From positions 124,001-188,000 of the forward strand of contig JAUXRX010000025.1 in assembly GCA_030681645.1 (NCBI GenBank): 64,000 bases of DNA. Reading direction: 5' to 3'. Origin of the DNA: Archangium sp. Its GTDB lineage: Bacteria; Myxococcota; Myxococcia; Myxococcales; Myxococcaceae. The notes under the pieces are model-generated. The model was not told the origin of the DNA. It searched no databases and saw only the letters and a list, made by a program, of their open reading frames with translations. A program made the position numbers and the translations under genes. Positions 49,860-59,242 of the stretch are shown here, in pieces; position 1 is the stretch's first letter, and each line of letters begins with the position of its first letter.

Positions 49860-51920
49860 TCACAGCTTCGAGCTCAACCACTTCGCTGCGTCTGACGCCG
49901 CCATGGGCCTCGCGTAGCGGAACCCCTGGCCGCGCGTGCACCCGAGCGAGATGAGCGCATCGTGCTGGCCGAGCGTCTCCACGCCCTCGGCCACCACCTC
50001 GAGCTTCAGCGCCTGCGCGATCGCCAGGATCGCGCGAACCACCTCGGTCGACGACGTCGCACCGTCGAGCCCCGCCACGAAGCTCCGATCGAGCTTGATG
50101 CCCGTGAACGGGTAGGTGTGCAGCATCGACAGCGACGAGTAGCCCACCCCGAAGTCGTCGACGTACAGCTGCACCCCCAGCGCGTGCAACGCAGCGAGCT
50201 GCGCGCGGGCCGTCTCGGGCAGATCCATCGTCACGCTCTCGGTGACCTCCAGCCGCAGGGCCTTCGCGGGCAAGCCCGCCACCTCGATCGCCTGCGCCAC
50301 GTCACCCGAGTACTCGGCGCGGCTGAAGTGCCGGCGTGACGCGTTCACCGCCACCGAGAGATCGACCTTGAACTCGTCGCGCCACGCCCGCAACTGGGTC
50401 GCCGCGCTCTTCAGCACGTGCAGGTCGAGCAAGACGATCAGGCTCGAGTCTTCCGCCACGGGAATGAAGTCGCACGGCGCGACCAGCCCGCGCTCGGGGT
50501 GGCGCCAGCGCACCAGCGCCTCGAAGCCCAGGGGCCGCTGCGAGCCCAGCGAGATCACCGGCTGGTAGAACACCTCGAGCTGGTGGGCCTCGAGCGCGCG
50601 CCGCAGGCCTGACTCCACCGACAGCACGTGCACCGCGCGGGCGTGCATCGCCCCGTCGAAGATCACGAAGCGACCCCGCCCTTCGGCCTTGGCCCGGTAC
50701 ATCGCCGTGTCGGCGTCACGCAGCAGCTCGCCCGGGGTCTTGTAGTGCTGGCTCGAGAGCGCGATGCCGATGCTCGCGCCGGTGAAAAGCTCGCGCGAGC
50801 CGATCACGAACGCGCGCGCCAGCTCCTCGATGATGCGGTTGGCCACCCGGGTCGCGCCGTCGGGCTCGCGGCTCTCGTCGAGCAGCACCACGAACTCGTC
50901 GCCGCCGAGGCGCGCCACCGTGTCCACCAGGCGCACGCAGCCCTCGAGCCGCCGCGCGATCGCCACCAGCAGCTCGTCGCCGATGTCGTGGCCGAGGCTG
51001 TCGTTGATGTTCTTGAACCGGTCGAGGTCGATGAACAGCAGCGCGAAGCGGTAGGTCGCATCACGCGCGGCGCGGTGAAACGAATGCTCGAGGCGATCGA
51101 GGTAGAGCACCCGGTTGGCCAGGCCCGTGAGCGGGTCGCGGCTGCGCGCCATCGTCACGTCGGTGAGCGAGCCGGCCATGCGCGTCGCCCGCCCGCGTTC
51201 GTCGCGCACCGCCTTGCCGCGCACCAGCACGTGGCGCCAGGTGCCGTCCTTGTGGCGCAGCCGGTGCTCGTTCTCGAAGTGGGGGGTGGTGGTGTCACGC
51301 AGGTGCCCGTCGAAGTCGTGGTCCAGGCGGACGCGGTCGTCGTCGTGCACCCGCTCCCACCAGCTCTCGAGCAGGTCGGGCAGCTCGTCCGGCTCGTACC
51401 CGAGGATGCGCTTCCACCGCGAGGAGTAGTGGATTTCCTTCTCGCCCACGCGCCAGTCCCACAGGCCGTCGTTGCTGCCTTCCATCGCCAGCGCGTAGCG
51501 CTCTTCCGAATCGCGCCGCGCGTCCTCCGCTCTCGTCCGCTCCAGCAGGTAGCGCACGATGCGATCGAGCGACTCGGCGCTGAAATCACCCTTCACCAGG
51601 TAGTCGGCGGCGCCCGCGCGCATCGCCTCGTGATCGAGCTCTGCGCTCCCGTGCCCGGTGAGCATGATGATCGGCAGCCGCACGCCGAGCCTCTTGGCCT
51701 CGCGCAGCAGGTCGAGGCCGCTGCGATCGCCCAGCTGGTAGTCGAGCAGGCAGACGTCGAAGCCTCCGCCCTGGAGCGACTCGAGCCCGGTGGCGTAGTC
51801 CGAGCGCCAGGTCAGCTCGATGCCCGACTCGACCTCGGCCAGGATCGCGAGCAGAAAATCGCGAGCGAACACCGCGTCGTCGACGAGCAGGAGCTTGATC
51901 GGGGCTCGTTCGGTGCTCAC
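49860..51920 (-). CDS. cyclic di-GMP protein: REC-PAS-GGDEF-EAL
   Basis: Protein of 686 residues. Receiver domain 8-125 with phosphoacceptor Asp60 (VCLLDYQLG); PAS/PAC ~140-260 (DWRVGEKEIHYSSRWKRILGYEP); GGDEF ~265-425 with intact active site RLGGDEFVVLL and product-inhibition I-site RLVD five residues before it; EAL ~440-680 with LGFEALVRWRHP, NASRRHFS, DDFGVGYSSL, IKLDRSF and EGVET. Both synthesis and breakdown of c-di-GMP look possible, gated by phosphorylation and the PAS ligand. GTG start gives the receiver's natural beginning. Divergent from the carboxylase genes. Confidence 0.95.
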   Translation of the reverse strand: MSTERAPIKLLLVDDAVFARDFLLAILAEVESGIELTWRSDYATGLESLQGGGFDVCLLDYQLGDRSGLDLLREAKRLGVRLPIIMLTGHGSAELDHEAMRAGAADYLVKGDFSAESLDRIVRYLLERTRAEDARRDSEERYALAMEGSNDGLWDWRVGEKEIHYSSRWKRILGYEPDELPDLLESWWERVHDDDRVRLDHDFDGHLRDTTTPHFENEHRLRHKDGTWRHVLVRGKAVRDERGRATRMAGSLTDVTMARSRDPLTGLANRVLYLDRLEHSFHRAARDATYRFALLFIDLDRFKNINDSLGHDIGDELLVAIARRLEGCVRLVDTVARLGGDEFVVLLDESREPDGATRVANRIIEELARAFVIGSRELFTGASIGIALSSQHYKTPGELLRDADTAMYRAKAEGRGRFVIFDGAMHARAVHVLSVESGLRRALEAHQLEVFYQPVISLGSQRPLGFEALVRWRHPERGLVAPCDFIPVAEDSSLIVLLDLHVLKSAATQLRAWRDEFKVDLSVAVNASRRHFSRAEYSGDVAQAIEVAGLPAKALRLEVTESVTMDLPETARAQLAALHALGVQLYVDDFGVGYSSLSMLHTYPFTGIKLDRSFVAGLDGATSSTEVVRAILAIAQALKLEVVAEGVETLGQHDALISLGCTRGQGFRYARPMAASDAAKWLSSKL

Positions 51921-52062
51921 GTGCCCGCATTGTGGCGCCAGCAGAACGCCGAAGACCAGTTCGGCCGCGAGCGCGCCCACACCCGCCCACCCGGGGGCCG
52001 TCGGTTGATTCTGAAGTCAATTCAGGTTGACGCACGGCGTCTGATTCCGAATGGTGCCGGCC

Positions 52063-53682
52063 ATGCGCGTCAACGAGCAGCCGTATCCGGTGCTGGCTTC
52101 GCACCAGGAGGTCCGCGGCCCGACGTTCGAGAGCAACCGTGAGCAGAACCTGAAGTTGATGGAACCGGTGAAGGAAGCGCTGGCGAAGTCGCTCGAGGGC
52201 GGCGGCGCCCGCTACACCGAGCGCCACAGGTCGCGGGGCAAGCTGCTGCCGCGCGAGCGCATCGAGCTGTTGCTGGATCGCGACTCGCCCTTCCTCGAGC
52301 TGTGCCCCCTCGCGGGCCACGGAGTCGACGGCCACGCGCCGGGCGCGAGCGTCGTCGGCGGCATCGGCCGCGTCTCGGGCGTGGAGTGCCTGGTGTCGGG
52401 CAACGAGTCGACGGTGAAGGGCGGCTCGATGAGCGAGCTGTCGGTGGTGAAGTCGCGCCGGCTCTCGGAGATCGGCGTGGCCAACCGCCTGCCCTCGATC
52501 ACCCTGACGGAATCGGGCGGCGCCGACCTGCCCAACCAGGACAAGATCTTCGTGCCCGGCGGCGCGGGCTTTCGCGATCTGACCCGGCGCAGCGAGCTGA
52601 AGCTGCCCACCATCTGCGTGGTGTTCGGCTCGTCGACGGCCGGCGGCGCGTACGTGCCTGGCATGAGCGACTACGCGGTGTTCGTGAAGAAGGCCGCCAC
52701 CGTGTACCTGGGCGGTCCGCCGCTGGTGAAGATGGCCACCGGGGAAGAGACCGACGACGAGTCGCTGGGCGGCGCCGAGATGCACAGCCGCATCTCCGGC
52801 GTGTCGGACTACCTCGCGGAAGACGAGCGCGACGCGCTGCGCCTGGCGCGCGAGATCGTCTCGCACCTCGACTGGAGGAAGGGCGCAGCCCCGCTGCCCC
52901 GCGTGGTGGAACCGCCGAAGTACGACCCCGAGGAACTGCTGGGCATCGTCTCGCCCGACTCGCGCGTCCCGTACGATCCGCGCGAGGTGATCGCCCGGCT
53001 GGTCGACGGCAGCCGCTTTTCCGAGTTCAAGCCGCTCTACGGGAACACCCTGGTGTGCGGCTGGGCGCACGTGCACGGCTTCCCCGTGGGCATCCTCGCC
53101 AACCACGGCATCCTCTTCTCGGAGTCGGCCAACAAGGGCGCGCAGTTCATCGCGCTGTGCAACCAGTCGAACGTGCCCATTCTCTTCCTGCAGAACATCA
53201 CCGGCTTCATGGTGGGTCGCAGCTACGAGGAAGGCGGCATCATCAAGAACGGCGCGAAGCTGATCAACGCGGTGTCGAACAGCACCGTGCCGGCGATCAC
53301 CATCATGATGGGCGCGAGCTACGGCGCGGGGAACTACGCCATGGCCGGGCGCGCCTACGAGCCGCGGTTCCTCTTCACCTGGCCCTCTCACAAGATCGCC
53401 GTGATGGGCGGCAAGCAGGCCGCGGGCGTGCTCGAGATCATCCAGCGCAACGCGTCGATCAAGCGCGGCGAGCCGGTCGACGAAGAGACGCTCGGCGGCA
53501 TGAAGCAGATGGTGGAATACGCGATCGATCAACAGTCGAGCGCGCTCTACGCCACCGCCCGCCTCTGGGACGACGGCATCATCGACCCGCGTGACACGCG
53601 CACCGTGCTCGCGCTCTCGCTCTCCGCCGCGTACTCGCGCGTCGTCGAGGGCACCACCAGCTGGGGCGTCTTCCGCCACTGA
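52063..53682 (+). CDS. acyl-CoA carboxylase carboxyltransferase subunit
   Basis: Carboxyltransferase of 539 residues, transferring CO2 from biotin to an acyl-CoA. Features: GKLLPRERIELLLDRDSPFLELCPLAGHG, SVVGGIGRVSGVECLVSGNES, GFMVGRSYEEGGIIKNGAKLINAVSNSTVPAITIMMG, GASYGAGNYAMAGRAYEPRF, and KIAVMGGKQAAGVL. The methylcrotonyl/geranyl-CoA carboxylase beta type is the nearest look, but the acyl substrate is not provable. An ATG at 52051 is equally possible as start. The biotin carboxylase gene follows 13 bases on. Confidence 0.93.
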   Translation: MRVNEQPYPVLASHQEVRGPTFESNREQNLKLMEPVKEALAKSLEGGGARYTERHRSRGKLLPRERIELLLDRDSPFLELCPLAGHGVDGHAPGASVVGGIGRVSGVECLVSGNESTVKGGSMSELSVVKSRRLSEIGVANRLPSITLTESGGADLPNQDKIFVPGGAGFRDLTRRSELKLPTICVVFGSSTAGGAYVPGMSDYAVFVKKAATVYLGGPPLVKMATGEETDDESLGGAEMHSRISGVSDYLAEDERDALRLAREIVSHLDWRKGAAPLPRVVEPPKYDPEELLGIVSPDSRVPYDPREVIARLVDGSRFSEFKPLYGNTLVCGWAHVHGFPVGILANHGILFSESANKGAQFIALCNQSNVPILFLQNITGFMVGRSYEEGGIIKNGAKLINAVSNSTVPAITIMMGASYGAGNYAMAGRAYEPRFLFTWPSHKIAVMGGKQAAGVLEIIQRNASIKRGEPVDEETLGGMKQMVEYAIDQQSSALYATARLWDDGIIDPRDTRTVLALSLSAAYSRVVEGTTSWGVFRH

Positions 53683-53695
53683 GTCCGAGGACCCC

Positions 53696-55651
53696 ATGAA
53701 GACCCTCTCGAAGTTGCTGGTCGCCAATCGTGGAGAGATCGCCCTGCGCGTGATGGGCACGGCGCGGAAGCTGGGGCTGTCGACGGTCGCCGTGTATTCC
53801 GACGCCGACGCCCACACGCCGCACGTGCGCTTCGCCGATGAAGCGGTGCGGCTGGGGCCCGCGCCGTCTGCGGAGTCGTACCTGAACCAGGCGGCGATCC
53901 TGCGCGCGGCGAAGCTCACCGGCGCCGACTGCCTGCACCCCGGCTACGGCTTCCTCTCGGAGAACCCCGACTTCGCCCAGGCCGTGACGGACGCGGGGCT
54001 CACCTTCGTCGGCCCGAAGCCCGCGGCGATCCGCGCGATGGGCCTCAAGCGCGAGGCGAAGGACCTGGTGGGCAAGCGCGGCGTGCCGCTGGTGCCCGGC
54101 TTCGACGGCGGCGATCAGTCCACCGCCACCCTGGAGAAGAAGGCGCTCGAGCTGGGCCTGCCGGTCATCTTCAAGCCCTCGGCCGGAGGCGGAGGCAAGG
54201 GCATGAAGATCGCGCGCGCGCCGGGCGAGCTGCGCGAGGCGATCGAGTCGGGCCGGCGCGAGGCGCAGAGCGCCTTCGGAGATCCCACGCTGATCATCGA
54301 GAAGTACCTCGAGCGTCCCCGGCACCTCGAGATCCAGCTGCTGGGCGACGAGCACGGCTCGGTGGTGCACCTGTTCGAGCGCGAGTGCAGCATTCAGCGG
54401 AGGCACCAGAAGGTGGTGGAAGAGACGCCCTCGCTGGCGCTCACCCCGGAGTCGCGCGCGAAGATGGGCGCGGCCGCGGTCGAGGTGGCGAAGGCCATCG
54501 GCTACACGAACGCGGGCACCGTCGAGTTCATCATGGACTCCGAGGGGCGCTTCTACTTCTCCGAGATGAACACCCGGTTGCAGGTGGAGCACCGGGTGAC
54601 CGAGCTGGTGGTGGGGGTGGACCTGGTCGAGCTCCAGCTGCGCATCGCGCGGGGTGAGCCGCTGCCCTTCAAGCAGGAAGACCTGCGCCAGCGCGGCCAC
54701 GCCGTGCAGGTGCGCCTCTACGCCGAAGATCCGGCGAACGGGTTCTTGCCCAGCGTGGGGCCGGTCCACGACTTCCACGTGCACCCGGTGGGCGGGCTGC
54801 TGGTCGATTCCGGGGTGGAGACGGGCGGCGAGGTGTCGATGCACTACGACCCGATGGCGGCGAAGTTGATCGCCTGGGGTGAAGATCGCGCCGACTCGTC
54901 GTCGCGCATGGTGCGCGCGCTGCAGGGCTTGTCGGTGCAGGGCGTCACCACCAACCGCGGCTTCCTCACCCGGCTGCTGCGTCACCCCGACTACGTGGCG
55001 GGCAAGCTGCACACCGCGTTCATCGAAGAGAAGCTGGGCGGCGCGCTGGCCGAGCCGGTCGACGCTGAGCGCACGAAGCTCTGCGCGATCGCCGCCACCC
55101 TGGCGCAGCACCTGGCGCGGCGCGCGGCAGACCCGTACCTGCCCGGGGTGATCACCGGCTTCCGAAACAACCGCTTCATGGACCAGTTCGCCGAGTACAG
55201 CTCGGGCGCGCGCGTGGAGTACCGCGCGCTCGGTGACCAGAAGTTCCTGGTCGACGGTGCGCAGTGGCAGGTGAGCTCGTGGGACGCGCCGGCCCTCACG
55301 CTGGTGTCGCCCGAGGGGCTGCGCCAGCACGTGCGCGTGGTGGCCGCCGACGGGAAGCTCTTCGTGCACTCGCGGCTGGGCAGCGAGGTGCTGGTCGAGA
55401 AGCCGCGCTTCCCTGCCCCGGTCGACGCCGCGGTGAAGGGCGGCTTCATGGCGCCGATGCCGGGCAAGGTGGTGAAGGTGCTGGTGAAGGACGGCGAGGC
55501 CGTGAAGAGCGGCCAGACCCTGCTCGTGCTCGAGGCGATGAAGATGGAACAGACGACGCGCAGCCCCGCCGACGGCGTGGTGAAGAAGGTGATGGTGCGC
55601 GAAGGCGACCAGGTCACCGCGGGCCAGATCCTGGTGGTGATGGAAGAGTAG
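53696..55651 (+). CDS. acyl-CoA carboxylase biotin carboxylase/biotin carrier subunit
   Basis: Fused biotin carboxylase and biotin carrier protein, 651 residues. N-terminal LLVANRGEIALRVMGTARKLG, ATP-grasp with SAGGGGKGMKIAR, LEIQLLGDEHGSVVHLFERECSIQRRHQKVVEETPS, MNTRLQVEHRVTE; C-terminal biotinyl domain with VLEAMKMEQTT, whose Lys takes biotin. Pairs with the preceding carboxyltransferase as in leucine or branched-acyl breakdown or odd-chain pathways. The ATG at 53696 begins the family N-terminus. Confidence 0.95.
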   Translation: MKTLSKLLVANRGEIALRVMGTARKLGLSTVAVYSDADAHTPHVRFADEAVRLGPAPSAESYLNQAAILRAAKLTGADCLHPGYGFLSENPDFAQAVTDAGLTFVGPKPAAIRAMGLKREAKDLVGKRGVPLVPGFDGGDQSTATLEKKALELGLPVIFKPSAGGGGKGMKIARAPGELREAIESGRREAQSAFGDPTLIIEKYLERPRHLEIQLLGDEHGSVVHLFERECSIQRRHQKVVEETPSLALTPESRAKMGAAAVEVAKAIGYTNAGTVEFIMDSEGRFYFSEMNTRLQVEHRVTELVVGVDLVELQLRIARGEPLPFKQEDLRQRGHAVQVRLYAEDPANGFLPSVGPVHDFHVHPVGGLLVDSGVETGGEVSMHYDPMAAKLIAWGEDRADSSSRMVRALQGLSVQGVTTNRGFLTRLLRHPDYVAGKLHTAFIEEKLGGALAEPVDAERTKLCAIAATLAQHLARRAADPYLPGVITGFRNNRFMDQFAEYSSGARVEYRALGDQKFLVDGAQWQVSSWDAPALTLVSPEGLRQHVRVVAADGKLFVHSRLGSEVLVEKPRFPAPVDAAVKGGFMAPMPGKVVKVLVKDGEAVKSGQTLLVLEAMKMEQTTRSPADGVVKKVMVREGDQVTAGQILVVMEE

Positions 55652-55736
55652 GCATCAAACTGATGCCCTCCCCAACCCAACCCCGGAGAATCACGCGCTC
55701 CGACGGCTGGTCCCGCACCTGCAATGACCGAGACCG

Positions 55737-56123
55737 ATGCGTCTCTCACTGCTCACGCTGCTCCTCGCCGCAACCCTGGCCCACGCCGCCGAGCCCCGTC
55801 TCTACGTGCTGACGCTGGCGACCAGCGCCGATGCCTCACCCGAGCGCCGTGTACTCATCGAGCAGTTCGATCGACGGCTCCGCGCCGAGCTGCGCGATCG
55901 CGGCGCGACGGTGCTCGACAAGAAGGACCACCGGGCCGCGGTCGTCCTGGCCCCCCGCCTCGACGTCTCGAAGCGGGGGCTCAAGCTCAACCTGGTGGGC
56001 CTGCGCAGCGCAGATCAGAAGCTCCTCGGCAGCGTCACCATGAAGGCGTCTGGCTCGAGCCGCGACGCGCAGCTGCGCGCCATCGTCACGCGCGCCGGGC
56101 TCGAGGCAGGCCTCTTCGAGTGA
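55737..56123 (+). CDS. hypothetical periplasmic protein
   Basis: Protein of 128 residues with signal peptide MRLSLLTLLLAATLAHA. The mature part is an alpha/beta domain (LYVLTLATSADASPERRVLI, FDRRLRAELRDRGATVLDKKD, KLNLVGLRSADQKLLGSVTMKAS) resembling penicillin-binding-protein-activator or TolB-N-like folds by eye, without proof. It converges on the CAP-like lipoprotein gene with one base between stops. Confidence 0.65.
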   Translation: MRLSLLTLLLAATLAHAAEPRLYVLTLATSADASPERRVLIEQFDRRLRAELRDRGATVLDKKDHRAAVVLAPRLDVSKRGLKLNLVGLRSADQKLLGSVTMKASGSSRDAQLRAIVTRAGLEAGLFE

Positions 56124-56124
56124 A

Positions 56125-57855
56125 TCAGCGCGAGGCGGTCTGCACGTCCTTGCTGTTGCTGATGATGAAGCACACCACGTAGCGCGAGTGCGCCCAGTCT
56201 TCGCCGCGGTACACCGCGACCGCGAGGAAGACGTTGATGTCGGGCCGGGTGAGCACCTCGGGCGGAAACTGGAAGTTCTTCAGATCGTCGACCAGCTGCA
56301 CGTAGCCCGACACCCGGCCCTGCGAGACCTCGGCCGACTTGCCCAGCACGTACTGAAGCGCCTCGCGCGGCTCCCACCGCTTCGCCGCCAGGTTCTGCGC
56401 CATCACCTCACCTTCGTCGATCGGCCACGTCGTCCACTGCGCGATCTTGAGCTTGCGATCGACCCGCGCCTCGTTGAGCCGGGTGATGAGGGCGAGCTCC
56501 GCTTCCTTGCGGTCGAAGGTGCCGATGGGCACGTAGGTGGCGAAGATCGCCGCGAGCGACGAGACCACGTTGTCCACCGCGCCCACCGCGAGCTGCGTCG
56601 CGCGGGGGTCGACGATCGCCTGGCGCGTGTAGGGGCTGTCGAGGATGAACTCGACGAACACCGAGAGATCGCGCGTGCCCGACAGCCACTGGCTGGCGAA
56701 GCCCGCGCTCACGATGTCCACGCCCACGTCCCAGCCGGCCATCATGCCCAGCGCCACGCGATCGGAGTCGAGGGGGTCGCCCTCGCCGAACGCCGCCGAG
56801 AAATAATGCGGCGCCAGCAGCCTCGCCGTCGCCGACTGCTGCTTCGCGAGGCTCAGCAGCGGCAACCCGGCAGCGGTGCGGATCGCGTTGACCGCCATCA
56901 GGAACCGGCTCTCGAACTCGCCCGCCGCCACCTCTTCGTGACCGGCCGGCCCCTTCCACACGTTGACCGGACTCCCCCTGGGCCAGAGCAGGAAGCTCGC
57001 CACCTGGCGCCCGAGCATGCGGCCCGAATCGTAGGCGACGAGCTCGAGGGTGGTGTGCTCGTCGGCCGGGTCGACCGGGCACTCGAGCGCGAACTCGGGC
57101 GGAGAGAGCACGTCGAGCGTCTTGCAGTGCGCCACGCCATAGGCGCCCTTGTTGATCAGCGCGTCGATGCGCTCAGCGGAGCCCTTCGACAGCCGCCCCC
57201 TCATCACCACGGTACCGGTGGTGCCCACCAGCGGAATGGGCGCGGTGTAGCGCGCTCCCAGCGCGCCGGTAGTCAGCACCATCACGCCGCGTTTCCCATC
57301 GCGGCGCACCGCGATCCCCGCCACCTCGGGCGTACCGAGCGCCTGCGCCTGCTTGCCCATTCCGGCCTTCCACTGGGCGAGCCACTCGGCGTCGGTCACG
57401 GTCTCGGGCACGTCGCCCGTGAGGTAGTTCAGCTGTACGTCACTGGCCGTGGTGCCGCAGCGGCGCTCGATGAACGCGAGCAGCGAGTTGCCCGGGGCGC
57501 TCTTGTGCACGAGCAGGAAGCGGGCGACCTCGCGGGCGATGCACTGCAGGTCGACCGACAGCACCGACCCCAGCGCGGGCGCGGCCTGCGCCAGCTCCAG
57601 CTCCCACGGCGTGGTGGGCTTCACCATCGTCACCGTCACCTCGGACGGAAACGGGCCTTCGAGCGTCCAGCTCTCGACGGCGACCGCGTCGTGCTTCGCG
57701 GTGTCGAGCTTCGGCGCGCGCAACGCGACCTGCTGCAGCTCGTCGCGCCCGGGAAACTTCTCCTCGGCCATCGTCGAAGCCCCGGCCCACTTCGGAGTCG
57801 TCGCGCAACCCGCCCCGACGAGCATCACCACCAACGCCCACGCAATCCGCTTCAT
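56125..57855 (-). CDS. lipoprotein with CAP/SCP-like domain
   Basis: Protein of 576 residues with lipoprotein signal (MKRIAWALVVMLVGAGC). Residues ~30-290 are unrecognised. From ~310 it resembles a CAP domain: LMAVNAIRTAAGLPLLSLAKQQSATARLLAPHYFS, then a region ending SPYTRQAIVDPRATQLAVGAV, matching the LNxxRxxxGLPPLxxxxxLxxxA and SPxHRxxILDPxxxxVGVG blocks. The His-Glu pairs of typical CAP active sites are not clear. The extra C-terminal ~120 residues are unknown. Unusually long for CAP proteins. Confidence 0.7.
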   Translation of the reverse strand: MKRIAWALVVMLVGAGCATTPKWAGASTMAEEKFPGRDELQQVALRAPKLDTAKHDAVAVESWTLEGPFPSEVTVTMVKPTTPWELELAQAAPALGSVLSVDLQCIAREVARFLLVHKSAPGNSLLAFIERRCGTTASDVQLNYLTGDVPETVTDAEWLAQWKAGMGKQAQALGTPEVAGIAVRRDGKRGVMVLTTGALGARYTAPIPLVGTTGTVVMRGRLSKGSAERIDALINKGAYGVAHCKTLDVLSPPEFALECPVDPADEHTTLELVAYDSGRMLGRQVASFLLWPRGSPVNVWKGPAGHEEVAAGEFESRFLMAVNAIRTAAGLPLLSLAKQQSATARLLAPHYFSAAFGEGDPLDSDRVALGMMAGWDVGVDIVSAGFASQWLSGTRDLSVFVEFILDSPYTRQAIVDPRATQLAVGAVDNVVSSLAAIFATYVPIGTFDRKEAELALITRLNEARVDRKLKIAQWTTWPIDEGEVMAQNLAAKRWEPREALQYVLGKSAEVSQGRVSGYVQLVDDLKNFQFPPEVLTRPDINVFLAVAVYRGEDWAHSRYVVCFIISNSKDVQTASR

Positions 57856-57905
57856 GATTGGCCTTTCGCAACGCCCGACGACGACCCTGCTCTACCACGA
57901 GTGAC

Positions 57906-58784
57906 TCAGCGCGATGGAGCCACCTCGAGCGCTGCCTCCACGAGTGGATGCAGGCCGCTGCCTTTTCGCCAGGCGGCGTAGATCGGAAAAGACGCCGCCG
58001 GCCGCTCGAGCTTCTGCGCCACCACGCCCGCGAGCTTCGGCCCGGCGGCGGTGAGCCAGGGCACCAGCGAGAACCCGAGCCCCGCCGCCACGAACCCGAG
58101 GATGGTGTCTGACGAGTCTGCGGCGAAGCCCTCACGCGGGGTGACGCCGTGCTGCCGCAGCGCCTCGAGCTGCAGCCCCTTGAGCGTGCGATCGCTGTGG
58201 TAGGCGATGAAGGGCACCTGCTCGAGCGTGGACAGGCTCAGCTTCCCCTTCTGCGCGAACGGCCCGTGCGAGGGCGCGACGATCCACCCCTCGGTGCGGC
58301 CGATCTCCTTCGTGGCGATGTCCGCGGGGATCTCGGGCAGCCAGTCGATGAGCACGTCGGTCTCACCCGAGCGCAGCAACGAGAGATCGGCCGTCTGCAC
58401 GTCGGTCAACGCCACCGTGATGTCGGGGCGCTTGAGCTGCAGCTTGCGCAGCCACTCGGGCACGAGGTGCCGCAGCAGGTGACCCGCCGCGTGCATCTTG
58501 AGGGTGCCGCCCACCACCCCGCCCCGCACCCGCGCTTCGATCACCGGCAGCGCCTCGAAGAAGCCCACCACCGCGTCGAACAGCACCTGCCCCCGCGGCG
58601 TCAGCACCACCCTGTCCTTCCCCACCCGCTCGAACAATTTGACGCCCAATTCCTCCTCGAGCCGCCGCACCTGCTGGTGCACGCCCGGCTGGGTGATCGG
58701 GTATGGAAACGCGCGCGCCGCCCGCGCGTAGCCCTGCGTCTTCGCAACCCAATAGAAACCCTCGAGCCGCTGGAGGTTCATCAT
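57906..58784 (-). CDS. LysR family transcriptional regulator
   Basis: DNA-binding regulator of 292 residues. Winged helix at 5-65 (LEGFYWVAKTQGYARAARAFPYPITQPGVHQQVRRLEEELGVKLFERVGKDRVVLTPRG) and a substrate-binding effector domain from ~90 (DVQTADLSLLRSGETDVLIDWLPEIP). In the gap to the divergent small membrane gene, ATATCCCCCAGCTTAT (58783-58798) is a short dyad of LysR-box type. It likely regulates itself and its divergent neighbour. Confidence 0.93.
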   Translation of the reverse strand: MMNLQRLEGFYWVAKTQGYARAARAFPYPITQPGVHQQVRRLEEELGVKLFERVGKDRVVLTPRGQVLFDAVVGFFEALPVIEARVRGGVVGGTLKMHAAGHLLRHLVPEWLRKLQLKRPDITVALTDVQTADLSLLRSGETDVLIDWLPEIPADIATKEIGRTEGWIVAPSHGPFAQKGKLSLSTLEQVPFIAYHSDRTLKGLQLEALRQHGVTPREGFAADSSDTILGFVAAGLGFSLVPWLTAAGPKLAGVVAQKLERPAASFPIYAAWRKGSGLHPLVEAALEVAPSR

Positions 58785-58883
58785 ATCCCCCAGCTTATCA
58801 ATGGACGCGTTTCTTGTTCCTCACCCTTTTCGAGCGCCGGGCGTTTGATGTTCATCACCGCCGCACCCACCAGGGAGTCACAC

Positions 58884-59168
58884 ATGAACGCCATGAAGAA
58901 CGCCGCCCACCTCGCCGTGCTCGCCGTCTGGGTCGTCCTCGGAGTCCTCTTCTCGCTCAAGACGCTGTTCCTGCCCGCGCTGCTGCCGATCGTCCTCTTC
59001 TGGGCCTGGTTCGGCGGCTACGCGGCGTTCACCTCGTTCATGGCTAATCAGTTCAAGAACCCGCTCAGCGCCCTGGCCGTGCACGCCGTCACGTTTCTGG
59101 GGCTGCACCTGCTGCCGAAAGCAATGCCGTTCGGGGTCCTTCGGGTCGGCCTCGACCTCCTCTTCTGA
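58884..59168 (+). CDS. small membrane protein
   Basis: Protein of 94 residues with two to three membrane segments (AHLAVLAVWVVLGVLFSLKTLFLPALLPIVLFWAWF; SALAVHAVTFLGLHLLP). A GGGAG site 8 bases upstream supports the ATG. Divergent from the LysR gene, hence a candidate target of it. Family not recognised. Confidence 0.72.
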   Translation: MNAMKNAAHLAVLAVWVVLGVLFSLKTLFLPALLPIVLFWAWFGGYAAFTSFMANQFKNPLSALAVHAVTFLGLHLLPKAMPFGVLRVGLDLLF

Positions 59169-59242
59169 AGAGCATGTCTTTGGCTCGCAGGTGACGCGCG
59201 CATTTCGTTGAGGCGGTGGGCGAGGAGGTCCATATTGCCCGA

